Shown here piece by piece: positions 11,651 through 23,765 of a stretch of 64,000 nt of DNA (the first letter of the stretch is position 1; each line of letters opens with the position of its first letter). The position numbers and the translations under genes were made by a program. Below the pieces are notes generated by a model. It did not search any database, had not been told where the DNA came from, and saw only the letters and a program-made list of their open reading frames with translations. The stretch comes from Macrostomum hystrix (Eukaryota; Platyhelminthes; Macrostomidae), in the NCBI GenBank assembly GCA_950097015.1, contig CATNEN010000038.1, forward strand, positions 30,286,501-30,350,500, given 5' to 3'.

Positions 11651-13500
11651 AGTATTTAATCCTAAAGCTTAGCCCGGCTCACGAGATTGCACTACTAAAA
11701 CTGTTTACAGCAACTGTGACCATAGACTATATGTTTAATGGGCCTAGGCCGTTAAATGACTGGCTTAGGCCAGTTAAATAATAAATACATAGAATTAATA
11801 GCCAAGCTGTGGATTAAATTTGGATAATTTGGATTCAATTCCAGAAGGAAAATTAAGGGACTGGTTGACATTCAGAGACTGTCTATGGTAAAAAATGAAT
11901 TACGAAATCAAACATTTGCTTTTTCGGAACCTAGATCACTTATCAAAAGACAATAGACCACTAGAACAGTAGTTAGGCAGTTAGGAATTCAAACCATTTG
12001 CCAATTATGAGCACGATATTCATCTAGACGAAGATGCAGTACCTTCAACAGATGACACCAGCCTACTATGGTGATCAAGCCTCAACATTGGACGAAGCTC
12101 AACTACTAGACTCCTTAATATGTCAACCAACCAGTCAACCCGGCATCAAAAATTGACGTCAAGCTGAATTTTTATGAACAAAAATTGTCAGGACGAATTT
12201 CCACCCTTCATCATTCTCATTATGTTGTTAAATTGTTAATCAAATGGTTTCTTGAGAGGCAGTTCCGTTAGTGCAGCAGGCGGTGTCAGTAAATTCATCA
12301 AAAAATACTTGTATCTAACGAGGAGCTTGCAGAATTGGACGCATATTTTCTTAAATAGAACGAAGGAGATACAGTAGGCAGCTCAGATGGATTACAGAAT
12401 GACGAATGTTTCTGTCAGTAACATGTCTAAGATTGATTGCCCAGCTAGGATAGAAAAAAGACATACGTTTAGGTACTTTTGTTCAAATATTTATTACTTG
12501 TCTATTAGTGGTTCTTAGAGCTGTCTAGTTGACGATTATTTCTGCATACATTTTTCTCTGAAATGCTTGGTTTCGACTAGAGGTAAGACAGAGGTAAGAG
12601 AAATTAAGGCCCACTTTCCAACTAAGTCAGGCTACATGCGGGTCAACAACAGTTGCTACCTGTTCCCACGAAAAAAACTTATCAAACCAGCGCCCTCAAA
12701 ACAGAAACAGAATTGAGGGCGACCTCACTAAGCTACGCTCATACGTAGCAGTAGTATGCTGCGAGTTTTATGCACCGGGCTGGCACTCGGCTATAGGTCA
12801 AGCTTTGAAATTTGTTATATATATATATAAATCAAGTAGGGAGGGGTTAAGTGGAACTCATATCAAATCATTCTTAGTAATGAACGATTAGATATTGATA
12901 CTAGAGGTCCTATTCTCTCAAGCGAAGCGGATGAGATCAAGATAGAGAGAGAGAGAGAGAGAGGAATAGAGCGCAGTGCCGATCGATAGAAAAACGTTCC
13001 CCATCCAGAGCTACTGATCACTGATTCCACCCATTCAAGGGGAAGCCGAGCTGAGCATTGATGAAAGGAGGCCGGGTCCGGCCTCAAGCGGTGAGTGTAT
13101 GCGACAGAGGACAAAATCCCCAAGGGAGTGGAAGTGACGCGGGCCACTTTTTTTCAGCTAGATATTCGGAGGTCGGTGGAGATGGAAGAGGGAACAACTG
13201 GTCCGGTAGTGAAGGCCAGTCTCTGACTGTTCTCTAGTGAAAACGGATTTCTGGTTGGCCAATTTTTTATGCAGCTTTCTAGAGTAGAACCAGCTGAGGC
13301 CTATCAAAGGAGAGGAACCTGAGTCTCCGCTGATCAAGGTTAAAGCCACGCTTTAAAATCCACGCTAATGTTAAATTTAAGATACAGACGAAAAAATATC
13401 TACTGAATCGAGTGAAGCCTATTCTACAGTGTGTCAGAGAAATCTGCTGTTTTCAAAGCTGGCTAATTCTGCTCGCCAACGGCACAGGCATCCACAGGCG
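11651..13500. other. Intergenic DNA upstream of the channel gene
   Basis: Mostly AT-rich. It contains a (TA)n run near 12820 and a (GA)n run at 12943-12962. CTACAG at 13423-13428 could be a 3' splice site of an upstream non-coding exon of the channel gene. No other gene seen. Confidence 0.4.
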
Positions 13501-16500
13501 ATGCGGCCCCTCATCACCACATCGACATACAGTGGCAGCTCAGGCGGCAGCGGGAATGGAAGCGAAGTCACCACCAGGGACATTTTGCTACACTTCTGCC
13601 ATGGCACCAGCCTTCGGGGTATTCCACGAATAGTTTCTAGTAGCGCTAATCGTCAGCTGCAGACACTGTGGATTGTCTTCGTGAGCTTGCTCATGTCGGC
13701 CTGTCTGGTCAACCTGTACTACATAATTCGCTTGTACTTTAACTACGACGTTGTCCAGCTGCCCATCCACACGATTCGCCCCGACGCGGCGTTTCCCTCG
13801 GTGACCATCTGCAACCAGAACCCGATTAGTCTGAGCGGGCATCGGCTGGTTCGCCAGAGGGGCTGGCCCGAGCCGCGCAGCTTCTTCCGTGCGGCCTGGC
13901 TTCACCAGAAACTCCTTCTAGAGCCAAATCAGGCTAATCTCACCAGCTACGAAACGACTCGCCTACGCATGTACATCAGCGGGCTGCTGTCATTCAATGC
14001 CTACTTCGCCAACCTGCCAGAGGGAGTCGATCCGCACGAGCTGGGTCAGTCGCGGCGCGATCTGATCCGCAGTTGCTACCTGCTGGTGCAGTCGGCCGCT
14101 GGACGGGAGCCGCCAGTCAAGAGTCCGAGCTGCGACCACCTGGGCTGGTGGCGACGCGTCTACGACCAGAACCGGCTCAACTGCTACACCTACACAGCGG
14201 ACAGGCAGCACGATACGGACGCCGTGGTTGAAATGGAGCTTCGAATATTTCTAGGCCACGAGTTGAACTTTGGCTGCTCAGACTGCGTGCTCATGGATGT
14301 CAACAGCCAGACCAGGGGCGCCACAGTTGTTCTGCATCCCAATGGCACTTATCCCGATGTGCAGCGCGATGGATTCACGGTAGGAGGCATCTAGACTCGA
14401 GCTAAGTTTAATGTTAGTGTTTATTCTCTCGCGGGCGAGTTCATGAGAGGTTAACGCGTTTGCTCCTCAGACCAATGTCCCCGAGTTCTTGCTAAACTGC
14501 ATAATATTCTTGCAACTACAGGCCTATGTGGCACATCAGTTTGAGACACTGATGACCTGATTTTCTCATCGTCAGGAAGTGTACATTTCACTGTGCCTTG
14601 GAGGTTGGCCCACAAGGGCGTAAATTGTACGACGAGCCCCCAAGCCTTCTCTCCGCCGCTGCGCGCCAAATGAATGTGGCCTCGCCGCGGAATCGAGCTC
14701 AGGGACCTCAGTGCCGGAGACAAACGCGTTAACCGCTCTGCTACTCACCCTCCTGTCAGAGCGAAGTTTAATAAACTCTCGCTATAGAAAGATGCGATCT
14801 AGACACAACAATGTACCTGTTTTTGAGAGATCGACCGGCTAACTTTTATATCGACCAAATGCTCATTAAAAAGGTTAGAGTAACTTTAGACTCGAGACGT
14901 TCTGCAAAGAAGCAGAGAGGTTCTCAAAAAAGAGGCCATTGAAATCGATAGCTAGAAACTAAGCCAATGAAGCACTCGAAGGTAAGAAGCAGTATGAGTA
15001 GCTCAGATTTAAACTGCATGTCAAATATTTTATCGACATTTTTTCTGAATTTGACCTGTGTAAATCAACCGTTCCACGAATATATAGATAATTCAGCAAT
15101 TAAGATTGATTCAAAATTACACTCGGGTTCCACTTGAATAAACAGGACAAGCGAGTATCATATATATCGAACTCCCCATACATTTCCGCTTTCCGCAGAG
15201 TAAGCACAGGAAGCACAGAGAAAATTATCTTTTAGCGTCTTGGAGTTGTATAGCGGAAAATTGCACATTTCCGGACACAAAATTAATGATAATGTGCAAC
15301 CCAGACTTCTTAAAAAAGTTCCTACAGTAAACAAGTGAAAATAATTGAAATATACCGCCGACACCTTTTTACATTTAAGTACAATTACGAAATAAGTACG
15401 AAGTACAAAGAACACGTTAGTTCCAAAAGTATGTCAAACTAAATTAGAACCATAAGACGATTGTCCTTGCCACATAAATCATAAAACCGTTTGTCCTTCT
15501 CTCAAAAGAACCATAAAACCGTTTGTCCTTCCCTCAAGAACCATAAAACCGTTTGTCCTTCTCTCAAAAGAACCATAAAACCGTTTGTCCTTCTCTCAAA
15601 AGAACCATAAAACCGTTTGTCCTTCTCTCAAAAGAACCATAAAACCGTTTGTCCTTCCCTCAAGAACCATAAAACCGTTTGTCCTTCTCTCAAAAGAACC
15701 ATAAAACCGTTTGTCCTTCTCTCAAAAGAACCATAAAACCGTTTGTCCTTCTCTCAAAAGAACCATAAAACCGTTTGTCCTTCTCTCAAAAGAACCATAA
15801 AACCGTTTGTCCTTCCCTCAAGAACCATAAAACCGTTTGTACTTCCCTCAAGAACCATAAAACCGTTTGTACTTCCCTCAAGAACCATAAAACCGTTTGT
15901 CCTTCCCTCAAGAACCATAAAACCGTTTGTACTTCCCTCAAGAACCATAAAACCGTTTGTACTTCCCTCAAGAACCATAAAACCGTTTGTACTTCCCTCA
16001 AGAACCATAAAACCGTTTGCACTTCCCTCAAGAACCATAAAACCGTTTGTACTTCCCTCAAGAACCATAAAACCGTTTGTACTTCCCTCATGAATCATAA
16101 AACGGTTTGTCCTTCCCTCAAGAACCATAAAACCGTTTGTCCTTCCCTCAAGAACCATAAAACCGTTTGTACTTCCCTCAAGAACCATAAAACCGTTTGT
16201 CCTTCCCTCAAGAACCATAAAACCGTTTGTACTTCCCTCAAGAACCATAAAACCGTTTGTACTTCCCTCAAGAACCATAAAACCGTTTGTACTTCCCTCA
16301 AGAACCATAAAACCGTTTGTACTTCCCTCATGAATCATAAAACCGTTTGTACTTCCCTCATGAATCATAAAACGGTTTGTACTTCCCTCATGAATCATAA
16401 AACCGTTTCCTAATTGTCACCCAGGTGTACCCTGGCACCCTGACGGAGGTGACCTTCGCCACACTGAACTGGACTAGACTTGGACCTCCATACGGCGAGT

Positions 16501-17390
16501 GCGACCCGAAGCCGCCAGCATATCTCAGCATCGCTAGCAGTGACCTCGGTCCATCGCCGCAGCGGCAGCCTCCGCGCAATCATCACAGGCAGCAGCTGTT
16601 CGGTTATACACGAAGAGCTTGCCACCGGCTTCACCAGCTGCGTCGAATTCAGGCCGCCTGCAACTGCAGCTTCGCCTTCCTACTGCCGCACGCTCCGTCT
16701 TCGACGTTGAAGCCAAACGTCTGCGAGAGCCTCGGCCCAGGCGGCATAATCGACTTCACAAGCGAAGGCTTGATGCGAGCGATCGGCAGAACCCGATGCG
16801 GCCTATTAGGAGCTTTCGCCAACTTTGACAGCAAATGTCGAGAGCCTTGCAATCACTACTCCTACCAGATTGCCACCACTCAGTCGCAATGGCCCAGAGA
16901 GTCTATGCTGATGCACATCTTCAACCAAGAGCTGGCCAGGGATGAGAAATTAAATTTGTTTAATCGGTCAGCCAATCTTAGCAGTCAAGAGATTGAGCTA
17001 GCCAAGCTTTACGATCAGGTGAAGCGAATTGCCAAGCTGAGTGAGGCAAATGCGAGTTCGCTACTTAAGAAACTGGGCCTCATCAGCGACAGCTTCATCA
17101 CTTTGAAAGTAACTAGAAAAGATTTCTCCGTAACTCAAATTGTTGAGAAGCCGGTACAGACTTTGGCATCGACTTTAAGTCAAGTTGGCGGACTGCTGTC
17201 AATGTGGATCGGGTTGACATTTCTCTGGATTGTGGAACTGCTAGACCTCGCCCTCCAGCTGCTGCAGCTGCTTTGCCGACGATTCAGTGGCAGCAAAGCC
17301 GATGATCGTTCGGCGGTAATCCTGCCAAGAATGCCGCGCCAAGTGCAGGAATTAACAGACGATGCAGCTGACCATGGCACACCGGTCTGA
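13501..17390 (+). CDS. DEG/ENaC-family sodium channel subunit (two exons, 614 aa)
   Basis: Exon 1 is 13501-14379 (donor ACG|GTAGGA) and exon 2 is 16425-17390 (acceptor CACCCAG|), joined in phase 0. The first ATG is 13501; the open frame upstream has only a GTG. It should form a trimeric, amiloride-type cation channel in the plasma membrane. Visible marks: N-terminal gating motif TSLRGIPRIV (residues 36-45); M1 about 55-76; post-M1 signature FPSVTICNQNP (98-108); a Cys-rich ectodomain (SCDHLGWW, LNCYTYT, FGCSDC, PPYGECDP, ACNCSF, CREPCNHYSY); and M2 549-575, GGLLSMWIGLTFLWIVELLD. Two key sites differ from the family: the gating His-Gly is Arg39-Gly40, and the GxS selectivity filter reads Gly556-Leu557-Thr558. 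Length is typical of the family. The intron carries SINE pieces and a 30-bp minisatellite. The ligand is unknown; membership in the FMRFamide-gated branch is only a possibility. Confidence 0.93.
14445..14500 (+). mobile_element. SINE family 1, head fragment
   Basis: GAGGTTAACGCGTTTGCTCC and a degraded B box (CCGAGTTCTT) match the head of the family-1 SINE in plus orientation, inside the channel intron and facing the minus-strand copy that follows. Confidence 0.55.
14552..14756 (-). mobile_element. tRNA-derived SINE, family 1, copy b (3' truncated)
   Basis: The minus-strand head has GCGGTTAACGCGTTTG and GAGCTCGATTCCGCGGCGAG, then the family body through the TGACGATGAGAAAAT stretch, where it stops. 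It lies inside the channel intron, antisense to the gene. Confidence 0.8.
14757..15478. other. Unique part of the channel intron
   Basis: AT-rich intron DNA between the SINE and the minisatellite. Nothing recognised. Confidence 0.5.
15479..16412. repeat. Minisatellite in channel intron, 30/33-bp unit
   Basis: About 30 units built on AACCATAAAACCGTTTGTCC TTCCCTCAAG. Early units carry an extra AAA (33 bp). Later units are 30 bp with ACTTCCCTCA, and the last ones have TGAATCATAA. The array stops about 12 bp before the 3' splice site of exon 2. Because 30 and 33 divide by 3, long frames are open on both strands; they are not genes. Confidence 0.95.
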
Positions 17391-17607
17391 TTGATGCATG
17401 TGACTCGCTTTGAGAACGAATAGTTGGCATTCCAGGAAACGTGCCTTTCGCAAAAATGTGCAAGTTTTGGATCAATCTAACCAGCCATTAATCAGATTGG
17501 CTATACCTTGGGCTGAGGCCCAAAAAGGCTCCATTCTGACTGTCAGATTAGTCCAAAAGTTTTTCTTTGAAAGTCAAATAATGGAAATCTGATATTTGAG
17601 ATAAGCA

Positions 17608-17613
17608 AATAAA
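17608..17613 (+). terminator. Likely poly(A) signal of the channel gene
   Basis: AATAAA lies about 220 bp after the stop codon of the DEG/ENaC gene, in AT-rich DNA. This is inferred from the hexamer and its position only. Confidence 0.45.
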
Positions 17614-17814
17614 ATTACATGATATATAAAAACTATATGTTAAATGTTTCGTTTTGTGCAGCCTAGGTAACTATTGTTCTTAACATACACGCTATTGCAT
17701 GCCAGTTAAAAAATGAAAATTATAATTTCGATATTTAAATAAATGTCATGTGCTACTACTTATTTGAGAAGTAGTCTCCGCAAACTGAATAAATGCTGAG
17801 ATGTGTGGCATAAC

Positions 17815-18115
17815 ATTCTAACGCGTTTGCTTCTCGTATCAGGGCCCCTGAGTTCGATTCCGCAGCAAGGCCACAGCCACGGAGACAAGGCTTGGGGGGC
17901 TTGTCGTGCAATTTACGCCCTGGAGGGCCAACCTCCAAGGCACAGTGAGAGTGTACACTGCCTGACGATGAGAAAGTCAGGGCAGATGTACACACCTGTG
18001 TGAGTGTGTGCTCAGGAGTCAGCGAAATGGGCAGAATTGCATCATCGCTGGCTGCAGGTCTAGTGTCACTGGTTGATTTGCCATTGCCCCCAGCCCTCCT
18101 AAAATTATTATTTTT
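17815..18115 (+). mobile_element. tRNA-derived SINE, family 1, copy c
   Basis: Plus-strand copy. The head is CTAACGCGTTTGCTTCTCG with B box GAGTTCGATTCCGC. The body is GCTTGGGGGGCTTGTCGTGC, then TGTACACTGCCTGACGATGA. The 3' end is CCCCCAGCCCTCC followed by an A/T-rich tail. It is the best full-length reference for the family in this window. Confidence 0.85.
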
Positions 18116-18199
18116 TTGTTAATATTGGGCCTAACTGGGCAAGGTGTAATTTTTTACGAGTACGAGTATATACAGAAAATTTAGAAACAATTTACTCAC

Positions 18200-21100
18200 A
18201 GCTCTTTCCACTGCCAACTTTGGTGAGCAGCACCTGCTCGGCTGTCATGGAGCCGACTAGCTCGAAGACGCAGTCAACATTGGCCATCTTAGACTGTCTG
18301 GTGCACCAGTCCATGATGCTGGTGCAGATGGACCTGGACTCTGGAATGTCCCCCTCAGGTCTGTGGTTCGGCCATTTAAAGATCACAGCCACCCGGCGCC
18401 ACTCATTGTGCAGCATGAAACGCTCAATCATCTGGCCAGAGTCCTGGGCGGCGAACGGCGTCACCCGAATCAAAGTTGTCTCCGTCTTGTTGCTGAACGA
18501 ATGATGCACGGCGCCGGAGGTCAGGATGGGTATGGCGCTGTGGTAGGCAAACGGAATAAACTGCGTCATGGCGTAGTCTGTCAGCGGCCCGAAGAAGGCG
18601 TGAGCGCAGAGCCGGCTGAGCAGAGGTGAATGGTTTGGCGTGAGTTATCTCACTACTCAAATCGAGTAGTAAACAAGCAGTACAAACCTATTATTTGCTA
18701 TTAAAAACATTTCTGTTAATAATTTTTAACTGACCCTCCATATCTGACTCTCCGTATCTGACTCTCCGTATCTGACTCTCAATATTTGACTCTCCGTATC
18801 TGACTCTCCGTATCTGACTCTCCATATCTGACTCTTCGTATCTGACTCTCCGTATCTGACTCTCAATATTTGACTCTCCGTATCTGACTCTCCGTATCTG
18901 ACTCTCCGTATCTGACTCTCCGTATCTGACTCTCCGTATCTGACTCTCAATATTTGACTCTCCGTATCTGACTCTCCGTATCTGACTCTCAATATTTGAC
19001 TCTCCGTATCTGACTCTCCGTATCTGACTCTCCGTATCTGACTCTCAATATTTGACTCTCCGTATCTGACTCTCCGTATCTGACTCTCCGTATCTGACTC
19101 TCAATATTTGACTCTCCGTATCTGACTCTCCGTATCTGACTCTCCGTATCTGACTCTCCGTATCTGACTCTCAATATTTGACTCTCCGTATCTGACTCTC
19201 CGTATCTGACTCTCCGTATCTGACTCTCCGTATCTAAATCTTCGTATCTGACTCTCCGTATCTAAATCTTCGTATCTGACTCTCCGTATCTAAATCTTCG
19301 TATCTGACTCTCCGTATCTGACTCTCAATATCTGACTCTCCGCATCTGACTCTCCATATCTGACTCTCCGCATCTGACTCTCCATATCTGACTCTCCGCA
19401 TCTGACTCTCCTTATCTGACTCTCCGTATCTAAATCTTCGTATCCGACTCTCCGTATCTGACTCTCCGTATCTGACTCTCCGTAACTCACTATCTATATC
19501 TGACTCTCCGTATCTGACTCTCCGTATCTGACTCTCCGTATCTGACTCTCCGTATCTGACTCTCCGTATCTGACTCTCCTTATCTGACTCTCCGTATCTA
19601 AATCTTCGTATCCGACTCTCCGTATCTGACTCTCCGTATCTGACTCTCCGTAACTCACTATCTATATCTGACTCTCCGTATCTGACTCTCCGTATCTGAC
19701 TCTCCGTATCTGACTCTCCGTATCTGACTCTCCTTATCTGACTCTCCATATCTGACTCTCAATATCTGACTCTCCATATCTGACTCTCCGTATCTGACTA
19801 ACCAAGGATATTAGTAAATTGTCATGGGAAATTTTTGAGTTCTTAAGAAACGCTCGCCTTTTTCATTTTCTAATTGTGGAACAGACTTAGACCAGAAGAA
19901 TTTAAATTAATTAGCATAGATTTCGCTACTGCTTGAGCCTGTATATCACAGCATGTGTCTCCAAGGATAGCTGATCAAGCAAATTACGAACCAATCAATT
20001 TTATTAACGTGTGCGTCCCATATTTCACGACTTGCCTCAGGGGACGCCTGTACCCAAATTTGAAGATGAAATAATTGGAGAAGTTGTCATTTTGCATTTA
20101 TTGTGCGAGAAGGAAGATATGGGCACTGGCGCATTGTGACAGAACACAGTTGTGTAAACCTGTCTTTTAGACCGCTATCTGATAATAAGTGTTTTATGAA
20201 AGTCTAGATCAGGGGTAGGCAAGCTTATTTGCTGGCGGGCCAAAGAGAGAACCTAAAAGACGACAGCGGGCCGCATTGACTGTATAAATATGAGATAGGG
20301 GAGAGATGAGACACGGGAGAGATGAGACTGGGGAGAGATTAGACACGGGAGAGATGAGACACGGGAGAGATTAGACACGGGAGAGATGAGACACGGGAGA
20401 GATCAGACACGGGAGAGATTAGACACGGGAGAGATTAGACACGGGGTAGATTAGACACGGGAGAGATGAGACAGGAGAGATTAGACACGGGAGAGATGAG
20501 ACACGGGAGAGATGAGACACGGGAGAGATTAGACACGGGAGAGATTAGACACGGGAGAGATTAGACACGGGAGAGATTAGACACGGGAGAGATGAGACAG
20601 GAGAGATTAGACACGGGAGAGATGAGACACGGGAGAGATGAGACACAGGAGAGATGAGACACGGGAGAGATGAGACACGGGAGAGATGAGACACAGGAGA
20701 GTTTGACAAGGGAGAGATTAGACACGGGAGAGATGAGACTGGGGAGAGATGAGACACGGGAGAGATGAGACACAGGAGAGATGAGACACAGGAGAGATGA
20801 GACACGGGAGAGATGAGACACGGGAGAGATTAGACACGGGAGAGACAAGACACGGGAGAGATGAGACACGGGAGAGATGAGACACGGGAGAGATGAGACA
20901 CGGGAGAGATAAGACACGGGAGAGATGAGACACGGGAGAGATAAGACACGGGAGAGATGAGACACGGGAGAGATTAGACACGGGAGAGATGAGACACGGG
21001 AGAGATCAGACACGGGAGAGATTAGACACGGGAGAGATTAGACACGGGGTAGATTAGACACGGGAGAGATGAGACAGGAGAGATTAGACACGGGAGAGAT

Positions 21101-22919
21101 GAGACACGGGAGAGATGAGACACGGGAGAGATTAGACACGGGAGAGATTAGACACGGGAGAGATTAGACACGGGAGAGATTAGACACGGGAGAGATGAGA
21201 CAGGAGAGATTAGACACGGGAGAGATGAGACACGGGAGAGATGAGACACAGGAGAGATGAGACACGGGAGAGATGAGACACGGGAGAGATGAGACACAGG
21301 AGAGTTTGACAAGGGAGAGATTAGACACGGGAGAGATGAGACTGGGGAGAGATGAGACACGGGAGAGATGAGACACAGGAGAGATGAGACACAGGAGAGA
21401 TGAGACACGGGAGAGATAAGACACGGGAGAGATTAGACACGGGAGAGACAAGACACGGGAGAGATGAGACACGGGAGAGATGAGACACGGGAGAGATGAG
21501 ACACGGGAGAGATAAGACACGGGAGAGATGAGACACGGGAGAGATTAGACACGGGAGAGATGAGACACGGGAGAGATTAGACACGGGAGAGATGAGACAC
21601 AGGAGAGATTAGACACGGGAGAGATTAGACACGGGAGAGATTAGACACGAGAGAGATGAAACAGGATACTGTAGATGTCAAAAGGGGCAACGGGCCGTAT
21701 TTGGGAGCTTCGAGGGCCGCATCTGGCCCGGGGGCCGGAGTTTGCCGACCCCTGGTCTAGATCTAGATGTCCTTGTCCTTGGACAGTTTTCTGTTTCCTC
21801 TAGCCCGAGATATCGTTAATTGTTATTCACATGATCAACTATTGGACATTGCCGGCTTGACATTGCTGGCTCGGGATGAGAATATTAATATTTTATACAG
21901 GCCACTTAATACCCCGACACTTCTCAATCAACAGGCCAATGTCAAGATGACACTCTTATAACTTGGCTTTAATCAGGAGAATGTTATTATCTTAACTAAT
22001 GATTAAGACATAATAGCATAGAGAATATTATGAAATAAGCATGAATATTATGGCAGTCATAAGATGATGTTCTGATAATATAGCTTCATACTTCTTTCGT
22101 AAACATTGCGGTTGATAAGACCTGATAATGGATTCGATAATGGAACTGATAAATGGAACTGGGAATGGAACTGGGAATGGAACTGGGAATGGAACTGGGA
22201 ATGAAACTGGAAATGAAACTGAGAATGGACCTGGAAATGAAACTGGGAATGGAACTGGGAATGGAACTGAGAATTGAATTAGGAATGTAACTGAAAATGG
22301 AACTGGGAATGGAACTGAGTATGGAACTGAGAAGGGACCTGGGAATGGAACTGAGTATGGAAATGAGAATGGAACTGAGAATAAAACTGGGAATGGAACT
22401 TAGAATGGAACTAGTAATGGAACTGAGAATGGAACTGAGAATGAAACTGAGAATGAATCTGGGAATGGAACTGAGAATGAATCTGGGAATGGAACTGACA
22501 ACGGAACTGGGAATGGAACTGATAAATGGAATTAGGAATGGAACTGGGAACACTCACCCTACAGATATATTATAGAAGTAAGGATTCATCCAGTAGTTGA
22601 GGTAGTACGGGTTGACAGTCTCTAGCCCAGGCTGGCCGTTTCTCTGCTCGGCAGGTACCTCCCTGTACCATTTGATGTCCTCGTAGATGATATTGGTGCG
22701 GGGCCATAGAAGCAGCGGATGAATCGCATCTTGCTGTCGAATTCTATTCCAAGCCAGTTGATAAGCCGGTTCTATCAAGGCCGCGTTCACATAGTAGGAG
22801 GTGGATCTGGGCGCTATGAGGTACAGGTCCAAGCGGTTAGCACATCGGTTATCAGGCGTGTTCTTGCCATCACAGCTCGATGCCAGCAATGTTAGCAATA
22901 GCGTAATTATTAATAGCAT
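18200..22919 (-). CDS. ANF-receptor-type ligand-binding domain protein B, first two exons (partial)
   Basis: Exon 1 is 22919-22558. Its ATG opens a signal peptide (MLLIITLLLTLLASSC), followed by RLDLYLIAPRSTSYYVNAAL and EPAYQLAWNRI, the start of the ligand-binding fold; donor AGG|GTGAGT is in phase 2. Exon 2 is 18615-18200 (acceptor TCTGCTCAG|), restoring the frame as GRLCAHAFFGPLTDYAMTQF then IPILTSGAV, which matches the classic 'FGP..DYA...IPVLTSGA' core of ANF receptors. Then come LIRVTPFAAQDSGQM and the EWRRVAVIF strand. Donor AGCT|GTGAGT is in phase 1 and points to further exons at lower coordinates that I could not find; the plus-strand channel gene lies in that direction. It is a paralogue of the 7.0-8.1 kb gene in fold and strand. 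Effector type is unknown. Confidence 0.75.
18735..19800. repeat. Minisatellite, 14-bp unit (CCGTATCTGACTCT)
   Basis: Roughly 75 copies. Scattered TCAATATTTGACTCT and TCTAAATCTTCG variants recur at regular distances, and the block around 19425-19500 is repeated around 19590-19665. It lies in the first intron of receptor B. Confidence 0.95.
19801..20201. other. Unique intron DNA of receptor B
   Basis: No exon or repeat recognised. Confidence 0.4.
20202..21762. mobile_element. hAT-type non-autonomous element, copy 2, with target duplication
   Basis: The element is 20210-21754. The left end is CAGGGGTAGGCAAGCTTATT; the right end, inverted, is CAGGGGTCGGCAAACTCCGG. A perfect 8-bp duplication, GTCTAGAT, flanks it (20202-20209 and 21755-21762). 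The internal 16-bp satellite has grown to about 1.35 kb (20300-21655). The block starting near 20400 is repeated about 603 bp later, so the array expanded by duplication of a large segment. It lies in the intron of receptor B. Confidence 0.93.
21763..22120. other. Unique intron DNA of receptor B
   Basis: AT-rich; nothing recognised. Confidence 0.4.
22125..22547. repeat. Minisatellite, 12-bp unit (AATGGAACTGGG)
   Basis: Degenerate 12-bp copies. The array ends about 10 bp from the 5' splice site of receptor B exon 1, so on the gene strand the intron starts with it. Confidence 0.9.
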
Positions 22920-23158
22920 TTTGTTTTCAGCAGTTGCTAGGGGTGTTCAAAATAAAATAAATGCGCAGTTAACAATCATATCCAGAATAAATCGATCAAC
23001 TTATTGACAGGTCCAGATCGACCACTCTGAGCCAATCAGGTGAGGCGGCCAATGACAGTCATTGCGTTTGCCCAATACAGAAAGACATTAAATTCGAGTC
23101 TGTCAATATAATAGACAGAAATGACTAGCTTTGGGCCGAATGCACAGCCAGTTGTTCC
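22920..23158. other. 5' flank of receptor B
   Basis: No gene or repeat recognised. Confidence 0.4.
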
Positions 23159-23765
23159 ACCGTAGTTATCTACCTTATCTACCATAGTTGTCTACCTTAT
23201 CTACCATAATTATCTACCTTATCTACCATAGTTGTCTACCTTATCTACCATAGTTATCTACCCTTTCTACCATAATAATCTACTTTACCCACCATAATTA
23301 ACTACCTTATCTGCCATAATTATCAACATATCATATAAATACTATCTACCATAATTGTCTATGTTATCTACCATAGTTATCTACCTTATCCACCACAGTT
23401 ATCTACCTTATCTACCATAATTATCTACCTTATCCACCATAGTTATCAACCTTATCCACCATAGTTATCTACCTTATCTACCATAATTATCTACCTTATC
23501 CACCATAGTTATCTACCTTATCCACCACAGTTATCTACCTTATCTACCATAATTATCTACCTTATCCACCATAGTTATCAACCTTATCCACCATAGTTAT
23601 CAACCTTATCCACCATAGTTATCTAACTTATCCACCATAGTTATCTACCTTATCTACCATAGTTATCTACCTTATCTACCATAATTATCTATCTATCATA
23701 AAAATTATCTACCATAATTGTCTATGTTATCTACTATAATTGTCATCCATATTTGTCTACCTTAC
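23159..23765. repeat. Minisatellite, 22-bp unit (TTATCTACCATAGTTATCTACC)
   Basis: About 27 degenerate copies of the period ATCTACCATAGTTATCTACC plus TT. CCACC and CAACC variants occur. Upstream of receptor B; no gene assigned. Confidence 0.9.

Noticed and set aside
12863-13349. Minus-strand frames near (GA)n
   Set aside because: No recognisable domain or splice partner; likely chance in GC-richer DNA.
13429-13500. N-terminal extension of the channel to 13429
   Set aside because: The codon there is GTG; the first ATG in frame is 13501 and the family N-terminus fits that start.
15479-16412. CRISPR-like look of regular 30-bp repeats
   Set aside because: There are no unique spacers between the repeats; it is a plain tandem repeat in an animal intron.
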